DNA of 33,662 nt, from the NCBI GenBank assembly GCA_938008015.1, contig CALLMA010000115.1, forward strand, positions 1 to 33,662, written 5' to 3'. How positions within the stretch are numbered: position 1 is the stretch's first letter; every line of letters begins with the position of its first letter. The notes beneath the pieces are model-generated. The model was not told the DNA's origin and ran no database searches. It was given only the letters and a program-made list of their open reading frames with translations. The stretch is from an uncultured Celeribacter sp. GTDB taxonomy: Bacteria > Pseudomonadota > Alphaproteobacteria > Rhodobacterales > Rhodobacteraceae. The translations under genes were made by a program, and so were the position numbers. Shown one piece after another: positions 6,992 to 15,803 of the stretch.

Positions 6992-9538
6992 TTACTTTTT
7001 TGCATCACTTGCCGCCAGTTGTGCCGCAGCCAACCGTGCGACAGGCACTCGGAAGGGAGAGCAAGAGACATAATCAAAGCCAGCTTTCCGACAAAAGGCA
7101 ATAGATTCGGGATTGCCGCCATGCTCGCCGCATAAAGAGACCGTCACCTCAGGGTTGGTTTGGCGCCCACGTTCTGCACCAATGCGCAACAATTCCCCAA
7201 CACCCTCTGTATCTAACATATGAAAAGGATCTTCTGGATAAACAGATTGGCGGACATATTCATTCATGAAACGCCCCGCATCATCACGAGACAAACCATA
7301 GGTCATCTGCGTCAAATCATTGGTTCCGAAAGAGATAAATTGTGCGTGCTGAGCAATCTTATGAGCGATAAGTGCCGCGCGCGGAGTTTCGACCATCACG
7401 CCGAGACGATAATTGAATGTTTCACCCGTTTCATTTCGGACGGTTGCGGCAACGGCATCAATCTGCGTTTTGACAAGCTCGACTTCTTTTTGAGCCGAAA
7501 TAAGCGGAATCATAATTTCAGGCTCAATTTGATGCCCTGCCTTGGACGATTCGATTGTCGCCTCAAAAATCGCACGCGCCTGCATTGCGTATATTTCAGG
7601 TATCGTAATCCCTAAGCGCACGCCTCGCATACCCAGCATCGGATTAAATTCGCTCAAATGCTCAATGCGCCTCGTCACATCAGACAAGGGGCGATCCAGC
7701 GCCATTGCCAATTGTTTCGCACCCGCACGATCATTTGGCAAAATTTCATGAAGCGGAGGATCAAAAAGACGAATGCATACAGGCAAACCAGACATGATGC
7801 GAAATAACTCAATAAAATCTGAGCGCTGCATAGGAAGCAAACGACTGAGTGCTTCATTTCGATCTTCAGAAGAATCTGCAAAAATCATTTCACGCACGGC
7901 CGTCAAACGATCAGCCTCAAAGAACATATGTTCTGTGCGGCACAAACCAATCCCTTGCGCTTGGAAACTCCGTGCCATCGCAGCGTCAGCTGGCGTATCC
8001 GCATTTGCGCGCACACCAATATCGCGAATTTCATCTGCCCAAGTCATTAACTTGAGATACCATTTATCCATAGAAGGCGGCATCATGGCCACAGCACCGT
8101 TTAAAGCTTCCCCCGTACTTCCATCTAAAGAAATGACATCACCTTCTTTGAAGGTTTCGCCACTCTCCGTGGTAAGAGTTCTCTCTTTCAAATCAATTCG
8201 AATGGAAGCCCCAACAACACAAGGAATACCAATACCGCGCGCAATCACCGCCGCATGTGATGTCACACCTCCACGCTCAGTTAATACTCCGACCGAACTG
8301 TGCATGCCGCGAATATCTTCAGGTGAGGTCTCACGGCGAACAAGAATACAAGCCTCTTCTCGCGCTTGGTAACTCTGAGCGGCCATAGAATCAAAAGCGA
8401 TGCGCCCAAAAGCGCCCCCCGGTGAGGCGGCAATCCCTTGTGCAAGAACCTCGCGATTTCCGCTTGGATCAATTTGAGGATGCAAAAGCTCCGTAAGCGA
8501 TCGCGCTGGCACACGGCAAATTGCTTCTTCTCTAGAAATAATGCCATCTTCGGCCAATTGGACAGAAACCCGCAAGAGAGCCTTCGTGCTAAATGGCACG
8601 CGAACAGCATCTAATATCGACAGCTTGCCATTAGATATGGCAAATTCAACCTGCATTTCAGCGCGCAAACGCGCGCGCGAAATTTGCGCAGCCTCCAGCA
8701 ATTGTTGGAAGATTTCTGCATTCTTATCTTCTAACGATATTTTTGAGCCGTCCTTGGCCAAAGGCATCGTCGCATTTGCGCATTTTAAAGCCGCTCGGCC
8801 TTGCGTTTGAGGGGTGTATTTTCCCCGCACCAAACTCTTACCAGTCTTTTCATCAACCAGCTGAATAACACCAATGCCACATTCACCAACACCAACACTC
8901 ACAGACATCTCTTGCACAACCAAGCCAAGCCCAGCATCTGCAGGGGCTCCATTGGCTTGCCGAAGCAATCGCGCGGTCGTCCCTTGCCATGCCTGCGCCA
9001 TTGAGCGCAGAACTCGGAAAAGCTGGGTTTCAATATCTTGTGGAAACGGCTCATCAGTTTCGGCTTCAAAAGCAGTCAGAGACGATTTCAGAGCTTCAGA
9101 ATAAGGCGTTTTTTTATCAAATTCAAAAAACTCAGGATCAAGCCGTTCGACATTCAAAGCATAGGCTTGAACAAAGCGAAAATACAGCAAATCAGCCGCA
9201 TCTGCGCCATGTGTTTGAGAGAGGCGCGCGTGATATGCCTCATTCATCCCAATATTTAAAATCGCCCCAGGGCCGCCCCAATCTGGGTCTTCTGATGAAG
9301 GTCGCACTGAAAGCAACGCATTTTCGCCAAAGTTATCAATCAATGAGTTAACTCGGAGAACCTGCCCTTCCGCAAGCTTATGGACGGTATCAAATGAAAG
9401 TGCGGCTGTTTCTGGGATCGGCAGATCCAAACGAATGAGACGCTGCAAACATTTAGCACGCCCGCCATGAGTGTGCACAGCAATAGGAGCAACGCTGCGC
9501 ACGCTTGTGAACGGTAAAACATTTGCTTCAGTCTGCAT
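6992..9538 (-). CDS. Pyruvate,phosphate dikinase-like PEP-utilising protein with divergent ATP half
   Basis: An 848-residue protein with the PPDK domain order: N-terminal nucleotide-binding half, swivelling phosphohistidine domain, C-terminal PEP/pyruvate barrel. The phosphohistidine motif GGVTSHAAVIARGIG places the histidine at residue 428. The C-terminal half keeps GLCRTEHMF, FGTNDLTQMTYGLSRDDAGR and SLCGEHGG with the acid/base cysteine at 803. The N-terminal half is divergent. GGKGANL of true PPDK reads GGRAKCL, the FTRNP loop is replaced by QLVDEKTG, and the ATP-binding glutamine of the usual LQTR is aspartate 310 (LDAVR). PPDK converts pyruvate, ATP and phosphate to PEP, AMP and pyrophosphate; whether this protein does so is doubtful. 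It lies 59 bases after glyS, probably in the glyQ-glyS operon, with GAGGG before its ATG. Confidence 0.85.
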   Translation of the reverse strand: MQTEANVLPFTSVRSVAPIAVHTHGGRAKCLQRLIRLDLPIPETAALSFDTVHKLAEGQVLRVNSLIDNFGENALLSVRPSSEDPDWGGPGAILNIGMNEAYHARLSQTHGADAADLLYFRFVQAYALNVERLDPEFFEFDKKTPYSEALKSSLTAFEAETDEPFPQDIETQLFRVLRSMAQAWQGTTARLLRQANGAPADAGLGLVVQEMSVSVGVGECGIGVIQLVDEKTGKSLVRGKYTPQTQGRAALKCANATMPLAKDGSKISLEDKNAEIFQQLLEAAQISRARLRAEMQVEFAISNGKLSILDAVRVPFSTKALLRVSVQLAEDGIISREEAICRVPARSLTELLHPQIDPSGNREVLAQGIAASPGGAFGRIAFDSMAAQSYQAREEACILVRRETSPEDIRGMHSSVGVLTERGGVTSHAAVIARGIGIPCVVGASIRIDLKERTLTTESGETFKEGDVISLDGSTGEALNGAVAMMPPSMDKWYLKLMTWADEIRDIGVRANADTPADAAMARSFQAQGIGLCRTEHMFFEADRLTAVREMIFADSSEDRNEALSRLLPMQRSDFIELFRIMSGLPVCIRLFDPPLHEILPNDRAGAKQLAMALDRPLSDVTRRIEHLSEFNPMLGMRGVRLGITIPEIYAMQARAIFEATIESSKAGHQIEPEIMIPLISAQKEVELVKTQIDAVAATVRNETGETFNYRLGVMVETPRAALIAHKIAQHAQFISFGTNDLTQMTYGLSRDDAGRFMNEYVRQSVYPEDPFHMLDTEGVGELLRIGAERGRQTNPEVTVSLCGEHGGNPESIAFCRKAGFDYVSCSPFRVPVARLAAAQLAASDAKK

Positions 9539-9597
9539 AATCTGCCCTCAAATCATTTCAGGCGTCCAACTGCCCGATTTCTTTATCTCACTAGAGG

Positions 9598-11658
9598 CTA
9601 TCCCTCAACGCGTGTCAAATCTGCCACTTGAGCACATATCTCTCGGATGCGGCCTAAAAGATTAAGTCGATTGCGGCGTATGATCTCATTATCAGCATTG
9701 ATTTGAACCGCTTCAAAGAAAGCATCGACAGGCGAGCGCAAACTCGCCATTGCACTCATCGCACGCTCAAACTCTTCATTTGACATCGCGCTCGAGATCT
9801 CTGCTTCCGCTGAATCTAGCGCTTCAAAAAGCGCCTTCTCTGACGTTTCTTCGGCAAATTTAACATCTGGCCCGTAGCTATATTCAACGCCATCTTTTGC
9901 TTCCGCTTGTGACAAAATATTATTGGCGCGCTTAAAACCTTGAATAAGGTTTGATCCATCATCCGTTTTCAAAACATCCGATAGAGCGCGTGCGCGTTTG
10001 ACAAGCAGGGCAATGTCATCAGCGCCCTCCATCATCAAACAAGCATCAATAACATCATGGCGGATCCCCTCGTCTTTTAAGAACACTTTAAGACGATCAT
10101 GAATAAAGCCCATCAGATCGTTAGAGTTTTTGCCTTCAAAAGAAGTTGCAAACACGTCTTTTAAGTTCAATCGCAGATCATTAGTGATAATCAAACGGAT
10201 CACACCAAGCGCGGCGCGGCGCAAGGCAAATGGATCTTTTGAGCCTGTCGGCTTTTCATCAACAGCCCAAAATCCTGTCAATAAATCAAGCTTATCCGCC
10301 AAAGCAATCGTCACAGATACTGGCTCTTGTGGCACTGTATCCGTTGGACCAAGCGGTGAATAATGGTCTCGGCATGCATCCGCAACAGCAGATGATAATC
10401 CAGCAGCTTGCGCATAATACCGGCCCATAATCCCTTGGAGTTCAGGGAATTCATAAACCATTTCTGAGCTCAAATCTGCTTTCACGACCTTTGCTGCCAA
10501 GATCGCTTCTTGTGCATCGACCCCCGTCGCCTCTGATAATTTTTCTGACAGATTTGCAATGCGCTCGATCCGCTCAGCTTGGGATCCCAATTTATTATGG
10601 AATGTCACTTGCTTCAAAGGTTCACATAAAGCGGCCATACCTTCGCGCGCGATCGTGCGGTTGTCATTTTCCCAGAAAAATTTCGCATCTGATAGGCGAG
10701 CAAAAAGGACTTTCTGATTGCCAGATAAAATCGTCGCACCCTGATCTTTTGTTTCACGGTTTGCAACTGTTATAAACTTTTCGATACGATCCGTTTTCGG
10801 GTTTTTAACAGAGAAGAACTTTTGATGTTCCTTCATCGATGTTTGTAAAACTTCTGTTGGAAGCTCATAAAAATCTTCTGCAATGTCGCCCATCAAAACC
10901 ACAGGCCATTCGACCAACCCAGCAACTTCAGCCAAAAGCCCTTGATCTTCGACAACCTCAAGCCCCTCTGATTGCGCTTTTTGGCAGGCATCTTGCCAAA
11001 TTTTCTCCATGCGCTTTTGCGGATCAAGAACAACATAGGCTTTAGCGAGTTTTTCTTGATAGTCTAAAAAGCCATTTACCTCAAAAGGAGCAGGTGCCAT
11101 GAACCGGTGGCCTTGGCTTGTATTTCCTGCAACAATGCCATCAATATCTAAAGGCACAACCTTTGTAAGCGCATCTTTGGTGAGTGTGCAGATAATGGAA
11201 TGCAATGGGCGGACCCATTTTAGAGCACCGCTGCCCCAGCGCATCGATTTTGGCCATGGAAACCCACGCACAGTGCTTTCCAATACCTCAGCCACAATAT
11301 CTTCCGCACAACGGCCAGATTTTGTAATTTTAGCATAATAGACTTGGCCCTTTTTCTCATCGCGAATTTCGAGATCTTCTTGAGAAACACCCGCACCACG
11401 CAAAAAGCCTTCAAGGGCCTTTTCAGGTGCCCCTACGCGCGGGCCCTTCCGTTCTTCTGTGACGGTTGGCGAATGATCTAAAAGCCCCTTCACTGAGAGG
11501 ACAAGACGGCGTGGCGTGGCGTAAACTTCCGAATTTTCGAAACTTAAATCCGCCTTTTTCAGCCCTTCCGTGATCATTTTTTGAAAATCAGTCGAAGCAC
11601 GCTTTTGCATGCCCGCAGGAATTTCTTCTGAAAAGAGTTCGATCAATAAATCAGACAT
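9598..11658 (-). CDS. glyS: Glycyl-tRNA synthetase beta subunit
   Basis: The tRNA-recognising beta subunit of the bacterial alpha2-beta2 glycyl-tRNA synthetase, 686 residues as expected. The N-terminus LLIELFSEEIPAGMQ is the family signature. Internal blocks such as KGPRVGAP, MRWGSGALKWVRPLHSI, GHRFMAP, ADLSSEMVYEFPELQGIMG and VADKLDLLTGFW-type sequence (here ALADKLDLLTGFW) mark the HD-like region, and the C-terminal anticodon-binding region ends in RIREICAQVADLTRVEG. The start lies two bases after the stop of the preceding DUF6446-type gene, with its AAGGA inside the end of that gene, so the two are likely translationally coupled. Works together with GlyQ (12185-13129). Confidence 0.97.
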   Translation of the reverse strand: MSDLLIELFSEEIPAGMQKRASTDFQKMITEGLKKADLSFENSEVYATPRRLVLSVKGLLDHSPTVTEERKGPRVGAPEKALEGFLRGAGVSQEDLEIRDEKKGQVYYAKITKSGRCAEDIVAEVLESTVRGFPWPKSMRWGSGALKWVRPLHSIICTLTKDALTKVVPLDIDGIVAGNTSQGHRFMAPAPFEVNGFLDYQEKLAKAYVVLDPQKRMEKIWQDACQKAQSEGLEVVEDQGLLAEVAGLVEWPVVLMGDIAEDFYELPTEVLQTSMKEHQKFFSVKNPKTDRIEKFITVANRETKDQGATILSGNQKVLFARLSDAKFFWENDNRTIAREGMAALCEPLKQVTFHNKLGSQAERIERIANLSEKLSEATGVDAQEAILAAKVVKADLSSEMVYEFPELQGIMGRYYAQAAGLSSAVADACRDHYSPLGPTDTVPQEPVSVTIALADKLDLLTGFWAVDEKPTGSKDPFALRRAALGVIRLIITNDLRLNLKDVFATSFEGKNSNDLMGFIHDRLKVFLKDEGIRHDVIDACLMMEGADDIALLVKRARALSDVLKTDDGSNLIQGFKRANNILSQAEAKDGVEYSYGPDVKFAEETSEKALFEALDSAEAEISSAMSNEEFERAMSAMASLRSPVDAFFEAVQINADNEIIRRNRLNLLGRIREICAQVADLTRVEG

Positions 11659-11660
11659 GA

Positions 11661-12188
11661 TTAATTTCCTTCAGGGGCTGGAGGGCAGTGCGCAGGAAGG
11701 GGATCGCCTTCGGCATCTGCAAGGCCGCATTCGTTAATTTGGGTCCAGCTATAGCCTCGCCCATCAGGGTATATTGCTGCAACACGGTCGAAACCGTATT
11801 GAAAATTTGCTTCACTCAAGAAAGCAAAAGCCGTGCCATTCTCTAAATCCAAGCCAATTTGCTGTGCGTCGAAGCATTCAAACCAGCCCGGTGCATTTAT
11901 CGGCACAGGATTTTCGTATATTTCAAACGTTTCGGTCATCATCGCGAGAGAAAGCGGTGTTTTAAAACACGCCCTAAATTTCAACGGCGACATTTCACCA
12001 TCAATACCCTCAAAATCACTCGCCAGCACATTTTCTTGTATGCCTTGATAATTCACCAAAGAGATGTTTGCTTGTGTCGTATTCTCTTCAATGGGCTTGT
12101 AGTAAGCATGGTTGGTTGCATACCAAAGCCCAATACCAAATAAAATAGAACTCACGACCAAACCCCCAGCAACGATTTTACCATTCAT
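11661..12188 (-). CDS. DUF6446-type membrane-anchored protein between glyQ and glyS
   Basis: A 175-residue protein with one N-terminal membrane segment (about residues 5-25, [20 protein letters not shown]) and a C-terminal domain predicted to lie in the periplasm. The domain contains three to four cysteines ([31 protein letters not shown]) that could form disulfides, and a [17 protein letters not shown] stretch. It resembles, from memory, the DUF6446 proteins found between glyQ and glyS in Rhodobacterales; function is unknown. It overlaps glyQ by four bases (ATGA) and is followed two bases later by glyS, so it is co-translated with both synthetase subunits. I see nothing linking it biochemically to aminoacylation. 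Confidence 0.75.
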   Translation of the reverse strand: MNGKIVAGGLVVSSILFGIGLWYATNHAYYKPIEENTTQANISLVNYQGIQENVLASDFEGIDGEMSPLKFRACFKTPLSLAMMTETFEIYENPVPINAPGWFECFDAQQIGLDLENGTAFAFLSEANFQYGFDRVAAIYPDGRGYSWTQINECGLADAEGDPLPAHCPPAPEGN

Positions 12189-13129
12189 GACTGTGTACCT
12201 TGTGCAATATGGCCGCCTGCTTCGGTTAAAACGAACGCATCCGCGCAGGCTTTTGAGAGGGCGCGCACGCGGCCAATATAAGCTTGGCGTTCTGTCACCG
12301 AGATCACACCGCGCGCATCTAGCAAATTAAAAATATGCGACGCTTTAATACATTGATCATAGGCAGGATGAGCCATGATAATACGTTTGCCCGTTTTCGG
12401 ATCAATGTGTTCTTGATCTAAAATAGATTTGCATTCTTTCTCAGCATTTTCAAAATCAGAAAGAAGCTTTGTCGTATTCGCGACATCAAAATTATGGCGC
12501 GAATATTCTTCTTCAGTTTGTTTAAACACATCACGATACGTCAAAGAAATCGGCGCATCAGGATCATTAAATGGCATATCCATCACATGATCCACGCCCA
12601 AAATATACATTGCGAGACGTTCCAAACCATATGTCAATTCGCCAGAAACAGGCTTGCAATCATGCCCACCAACTTGTTGGAAATATGTAAATTGTGACAC
12701 TTCCATGCCATCACACCACACTTCCCAACCAAGCCCCCAAGCGCCTAATGTTGGGCTTTCCCAATCATCTTCAACGAAGCGGATATCGTGCAATTCGAGA
12801 TCAATGCCAATCGCTTTAAGAGAGCCCAAATATAGCTCCTGCAAATCTTTTGGCGATGGTTTTATGACCACTTGATATTGGTAGTAATGTTGAAGGCGGT
12901 TTGGGTTTTCGCCATATCGCCCATCTGTTGGACGCCGTGAAGGCTGAACATATGCCGCTGCCCAAGGCGTTGAACCCAAAGAGCGCAAAGTTGTTGCTGG
13001 GTGAAATGTGCCCGCGCCAACCTCCATATCATATGGCTGCAAAATGGCGCAGCCCTTCCCCGCCCAATACCCTTGCAAGCGCAAGATAATTTCTTGAAAA
13101 GAACGTGGCTTTGTGAGTTCAACCGACAT
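12185..13129 (-). CDS. glyQ: Glycyl-tRNA synthetase alpha subunit
   Basis: The catalytic alpha subunit of the tetrameric bacterial glycyl-tRNA synthetase. The 314-residue product carries the class II core: [39 protein letters not shown], the conserved motif-2 region [51 protein letters not shown] and [10 protein letters not shown] (motif 3). The ATG has AAGGA six bases before it. It is the first gene of the unit glyQ-DUF6446-glyS-PPDK-like, with a 4-base overlap with the second gene. Its promoter must lie in the 180 bases shared with the divergent TusA-like gene. Confidence 0.97.
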   Translation of the reverse strand: MSVELTKPRSFQEIILRLQGYWAGKGCAILQPYDMEVGAGTFHPATTLRSLGSTPWAAAYVQPSRRPTDGRYGENPNRLQHYYQYQVVIKPSPKDLQELYLGSLKAIGIDLELHDIRFVEDDWESPTLGAWGLGWEVWCDGMEVSQFTYFQQVGGHDCKPVSGELTYGLERLAMYILGVDHVMDMPFNDPDAPISLTYRDVFKQTEEEYSRHNFDVANTTKLLSDFENAEKECKSILDQEHIDPKTGKRIIMAHPAYDQCIKASHIFNLLDARGVISVTERQAYIGRVRALSKACADAFVLTEAGGHIAQGTQS

Positions 13130-13198
13130 ATGATTTCCTTCAAATTCAAACTGCGTGCATACCCAACCTCAGACATGCTCACCAAATGCTTTCCCTCA

Positions 13199-13217
13199 TT
13201 ATCGCTATTTATCGCTA
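13199..13217. repeat. Tandem 10-bp-period direct repeat upstream of glyQ
   Basis: TTATCGCTA occurs twice, at 13199-13207 and 13209-13217, giving a one-helical-turn period (read toward glyQ as TAGCGATAA). It lies about 70-90 bases upstream of the glyQ start and could be a pair of protein-binding half-sites or part of a -10 region (GATAAT); no regulator is known to me for it. Confidence 0.4.
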
Positions 13218-13309
13218 AGTTGAAGCAGAACTTCATGAATCACCCGCAAAACATACAAGCAAATACTCAATCGCTAGACCTGCGGAAAAATTATAGCTAT
13301 GTGAGGGGC

Positions 13310-13537
13310 ATGAAATACGATGAAAAATATGATGCACGTGGGCTTTTATGCCCTCTCCCGGTCTTGAAAGCGCGCAAAAAACTCTTGGCAATGGAGGCAG
13401 GGCAAATTCTATGCGTCCTCGCTGATGATCCGGCCGCGATTATTGATATGCCGCATTTTTGCAGTGAGAGTGGTCATGAGTTTATCGATTGCTCAGATCA
13501 TGGGACACATCAAAGCTATTTCATTAAAGCCGGATAA
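13310..13537 (+). CDS. TusA/SirA-family sulfur carrier-like protein
   Basis: A 75-residue protein with the TusA fold signature: YDARGLLCPLPVLKARKKL, with the conserved sulfur-carrying cysteine at residue 14 in the CPxP motif, then ILCVLADDPAAIIDMPHFCSESGHE. TusA-type proteins pass persulfide sulfur for tRNA thiolation, molybdenum cofactor or other sulfur transfers; which one applies here is unknown. I placed the start at the ATG at 13310, where the family begins, with GAGGGG very close before it. The open frame extends further upstream, so a longer form cannot be fully excluded. It diverges from glyQ, and its stop codon is directly followed by the stop of phoB on the other strand, leaving no room for a terminator. 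Confidence 0.85.
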   Translation: MKYDEKYDARGLLCPLPVLKARKKLLAMEAGQILCVLADDPAAIIDMPHFCSESGHEFIDCSDHGTHQSYFIKAG

Positions 13538-14227
13538 TCATCCCAAAGAATAGCCCGCCCCGCGAACAGTGCGCAGGTAGTCCTCACCGCCATATTCACA
13601 TAGAGATTTGCGCAAGCGCCCGACATGCACATCAACTGTACGACTATCTACATAGATATCTCGTCCCCAGACACGGTCGAGCAATTGCTCGCGCGACCAA
13701 ACGCGGCCGGGTTTTTCCATGAAGGTCGATAATAGGCGGAATTCTGTAGGGCCTAGTTTGATGGATTGATCGTTACGTGACACGCGGTGCGTTTCACTAT
13801 CAAGGGTAATATCTTCAAAGGTGAGGATTTTACCCATAGTTGCGGGGCGAACTCTACGAAGCTGCGCACGCACACGTGCCATAAGCTCCATCACGGAATA
13901 TGGCTTTACGACGTAATCATCGGCCCCCGTTTCCAGCCCACGCACTTTATCCACTTCTTCTGAACGTGCAGAAAGCATAATAATAGGTATATCGCGCGTT
14001 TTCGAATTTGATTTCAAGCGACGACAAACTTCTATCCCAGAAACGCCGGGAAGCATCCAATCCAACAAGATTAAATCCGGCATATCTTCTGAGACATATA
14101 AAAGTGCATCGTCGCCATTATCGGCTTTAGAAACAGAGCACCCCTCTGCCTCCAAATTAAAGGCTAAAACTTCCCGCTGAGCTGGCTCATCTTCCACAAC
14201 TAGAACATTTGACTGACCAACGGACAT
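13538..14227 (-). CDS. phoB: Phosphate regulon response regulator PhoB
   Basis: A 229-residue OmpR-type regulator. The receiver domain has acidic residues VVEDE at 11-14, phosphoacceptor aspartate 56 in LLDWMLPG, MLSARS and the lysine of VVKPYS. The C-terminal winged helix includes LGPTEFRLLSTFMEKPGRVW, SREQLLDRVWG and DSRTVDVHVGRLRKSL. When phosphorylated during phosphate starvation PhoB binds Pho boxes, one of which lies upstream of pstS in this window. It is the last gene of the pst-phoU-phoB run, five bases after phoU. The usual partner kinase gene phoR is not in the window. Confidence 0.95.
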   Translation of the reverse strand: MSVGQSNVLVVEDEPAQREVLAFNLEAEGCSVSKADNGDDALLYVSEDMPDLILLDWMLPGVSGIEVCRRLKSNSKTRDIPIIMLSARSEEVDKVRGLETGADDYVVKPYSVMELMARVRAQLRRVRPATMGKILTFEDITLDSETHRVSRNDQSIKLGPTEFRLLSTFMEKPGRVWSREQLLDRVWGRDIYVDSRTVDVHVGRLRKSLCEYGGEDYLRTVRGAGYSLG

Positions 14228-14232
14228 ATGAG

Positions 14233-14952
14233 TTACACCTTGACTGACACGCTTTGACCCGTAGGGAGTCTTCCTTTTTGGCGCGGTTCATCCGGGACTT
14301 CACCAGTCACCAGATAGATCACTTGCTCGGCAATAGAAGTCGCATGATCGCCCATACGTTCAATATTTTTGGCAATAAAATGCAAATGCATACAGGCCGT
14401 AATATGGCGAGGATCTTCCATCATATGTGTCAAAAACTCGCGGAATAAACCATTATACATTTGATCAACATCTAAATCGCGCAAACGAACTTGTTCCGCC
14501 AACTCCACATCACGCTGCAAATAGGCATCGAGCGACATTTTCAGCATTTCTTGGACTTCACCAGACATGCGGCGAATTGAGCGAGCCGCCCCTTCAATCG
14601 GCGGCATATCAATCAAGACAGCCGTTCTCTTGGCGAGGTTTTTTGAATAATCGCCGCAGCGCTCTAGGTTTGTCGCGATTTTCATGACGGTTAAAGCGGT
14701 GCGTAAATCGGAAGCAATAGGCGCACGCAGCGCAATCAATCGAGCGACTTCCTCATTCACTTCTTCTTCAATCGCATCAATTTTCTTATCACCGGCACGC
14801 ACTTGTTGGGCCAACTCAACATCGCCCTCTTCAAAAGCTTGCGCCGCAAGTGTGATTGATTCTTCAACCATTCCGCCCATTTTCATAATGAGAGACTGAA
14901 CCGTCTCTAAATCACGATCAAAAGCAGAAGCGATATGTTTATCATTGTGCAT
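14233..14952 (-). CDS. phoU: Phosphate uptake regulator PhoU
   Basis: A 239-residue cytoplasmic helical protein that represses phosphate signalling by linking the PstSCAB transporter to PhoR/PhoB. It has two PhoU three-helix repeats with the metal-binding motifs NLERCGDYSKN (first repeat) and NIERMGDHATS (second repeat), and the typical start AFDRDLETVQSLIMKMGGMVE. GAGG lies nine bases before the ATG. It sits between pstB and phoB, only 16 bases after pstB, consistent with cotranscription. Confidence 0.96.
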   Translation of the reverse strand: MHNDKHIASAFDRDLETVQSLIMKMGGMVEESITLAAQAFEEGDVELAQQVRAGDKKIDAIEEEVNEEVARLIALRAPIASDLRTALTVMKIATNLERCGDYSKNLAKRTAVLIDMPPIEGAARSIRRMSGEVQEMLKMSLDAYLQRDVELAEQVRLRDLDVDQMYNGLFREFLTHMMEDPRHITACMHLHFIAKNIERMGDHATSIAEQVIYLVTGEVPDEPRQKGRLPTGQSVSVKV

Positions 14953-14968
14953 TTAACTTATCCTCAAT

Positions 14969-15790
14969 TTACCCGATACGGCCCGTAATATAGCTTTCAG
15001 TGCGGCTGTCTTGTGGATTGGTGAAAATCTGCCCCGTATCCCCATATTCAACCAAATTCCCTAAATGAAAAAACGCTGTTTTTTGGGACACGCGCGCCGC
15101 CTGCTGCATGGAGTGCGTCACAATAACCACCGAATAATTTGACCTCAATTCATCAATCAATTCTTCAACTTGCGCTGTGGCAATCGGATCAAGCGCAGAA
15201 CAAGGCTCATCCATCAACAAAACTTCAGGTTCTGTCGCAATCGCGCGCGCAATACATAGGCGCTGCTGCTGCCCGCCTGAAAGCCCTGTACCTGGAGCAT
15301 GCAAGCGGTCTTTCACCTCATTCCATATCGCGCCACGGCGCAGAGATTTTTCGACAATGTCATCAAGCTCTGCTTTGTTTTTTGCAAGCCCATGAATGCG
15401 CGGACCATAGGCGATATTATCATAGATTGATTTTGGAAATGGGTTTGGCTTTTGGAAAACCATCCCGACTTTTGCGCGCAGTTGCACCGGATCAACGCGT
15501 TTGTCATAGATATTTTCATTATCGAGCAAGATTTCACCCTCAACTCGACAAATATCAATTGTATCATTCATGCGGTTTAAACTGCGCAAAAATGTGGACT
15601 TTCCGCACCCAGAAGGACCGATAAAAGCGGTCACTGTTTTATCTTGGATTTCAACATCCACGTCTTTAATCGCATGCGCATCCCCATAATACACTTGCAC
15701 TTTTTTCGCAGAGATTTTTATGTTGTTCATATCCAAGTCTCTTGTTTGGTTGTCGTTATATTGAGTATCAATATCATGTTTTGAAGTCAT
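14969..15790 (-). CDS. pstB: Phosphate ABC transporter ATPase PstB
   Basis: The 273-residue ATPase that powers PstSCA. Walker [10 protein letters not shown] at 58-66, Q-loop [15 protein letters not shown], signature LSGGQQQR, Walker [14 protein letters not shown] and the switch histidine in VIVTHSM are all present. I chose the ATG at 15790, preceded by a GGGGGG Shine-Dalgarno-like run, 13 bases after the pstA stop. This gives an about 20-residue polar leader compared with E. coli PstB. A second in-frame ATG at 15730 would give a shorter family-typical start but has a poorer binding site. Cotranscribed with pstA and phoU. Confidence 0.96.
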   Translation of the reverse strand: MTSKHDIDTQYNDNQTRDLDMNNIKISAKKVQVYYGDAHAIKDVDVEIQDKTVTAFIGPSGCGKSTFLRSLNRMNDTIDICRVEGEILLDNENIYDKRVDPVQLRAKVGMVFQKPNPFPKSIYDNIAYGPRIHGLAKNKAELDDIVEKSLRRGAIWNEVKDRLHAPGTGLSGGQQQRLCIARAIATEPEVLLMDEPCSALDPIATAQVEELIDELRSNYSVVIVTHSMQQAARVSQKTAFFHLGNLVEYGDTGQIFTNPQDSRTESYITGRIG

Positions 15791-15803
15791 TTTCGCCCCC
15801 CTT

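Noticed and set aside
7773-8372. 199-codon open frame antisense to the PPDK-like gene
   Set aside because: It lies wholly inside a well-supported gene on the other strand, has a serine- and arginine-rich composition typical of a shadow frame, and has no ribosome binding site or recognisable motif.
13001-13309. Upstream extension of the TusA-like frame
   Set aside because: The extra residues run antisense through the start of glyQ and do not belong to the family; the family start matches the ATG at 13310.
15139-15624. 161-codon open frame antisense to pstB
   Set aside because: It mirrors the pstB coding sequence, and histidine and glutamine runs reflect the codons of the real gene. PstB is complete with all motifs.
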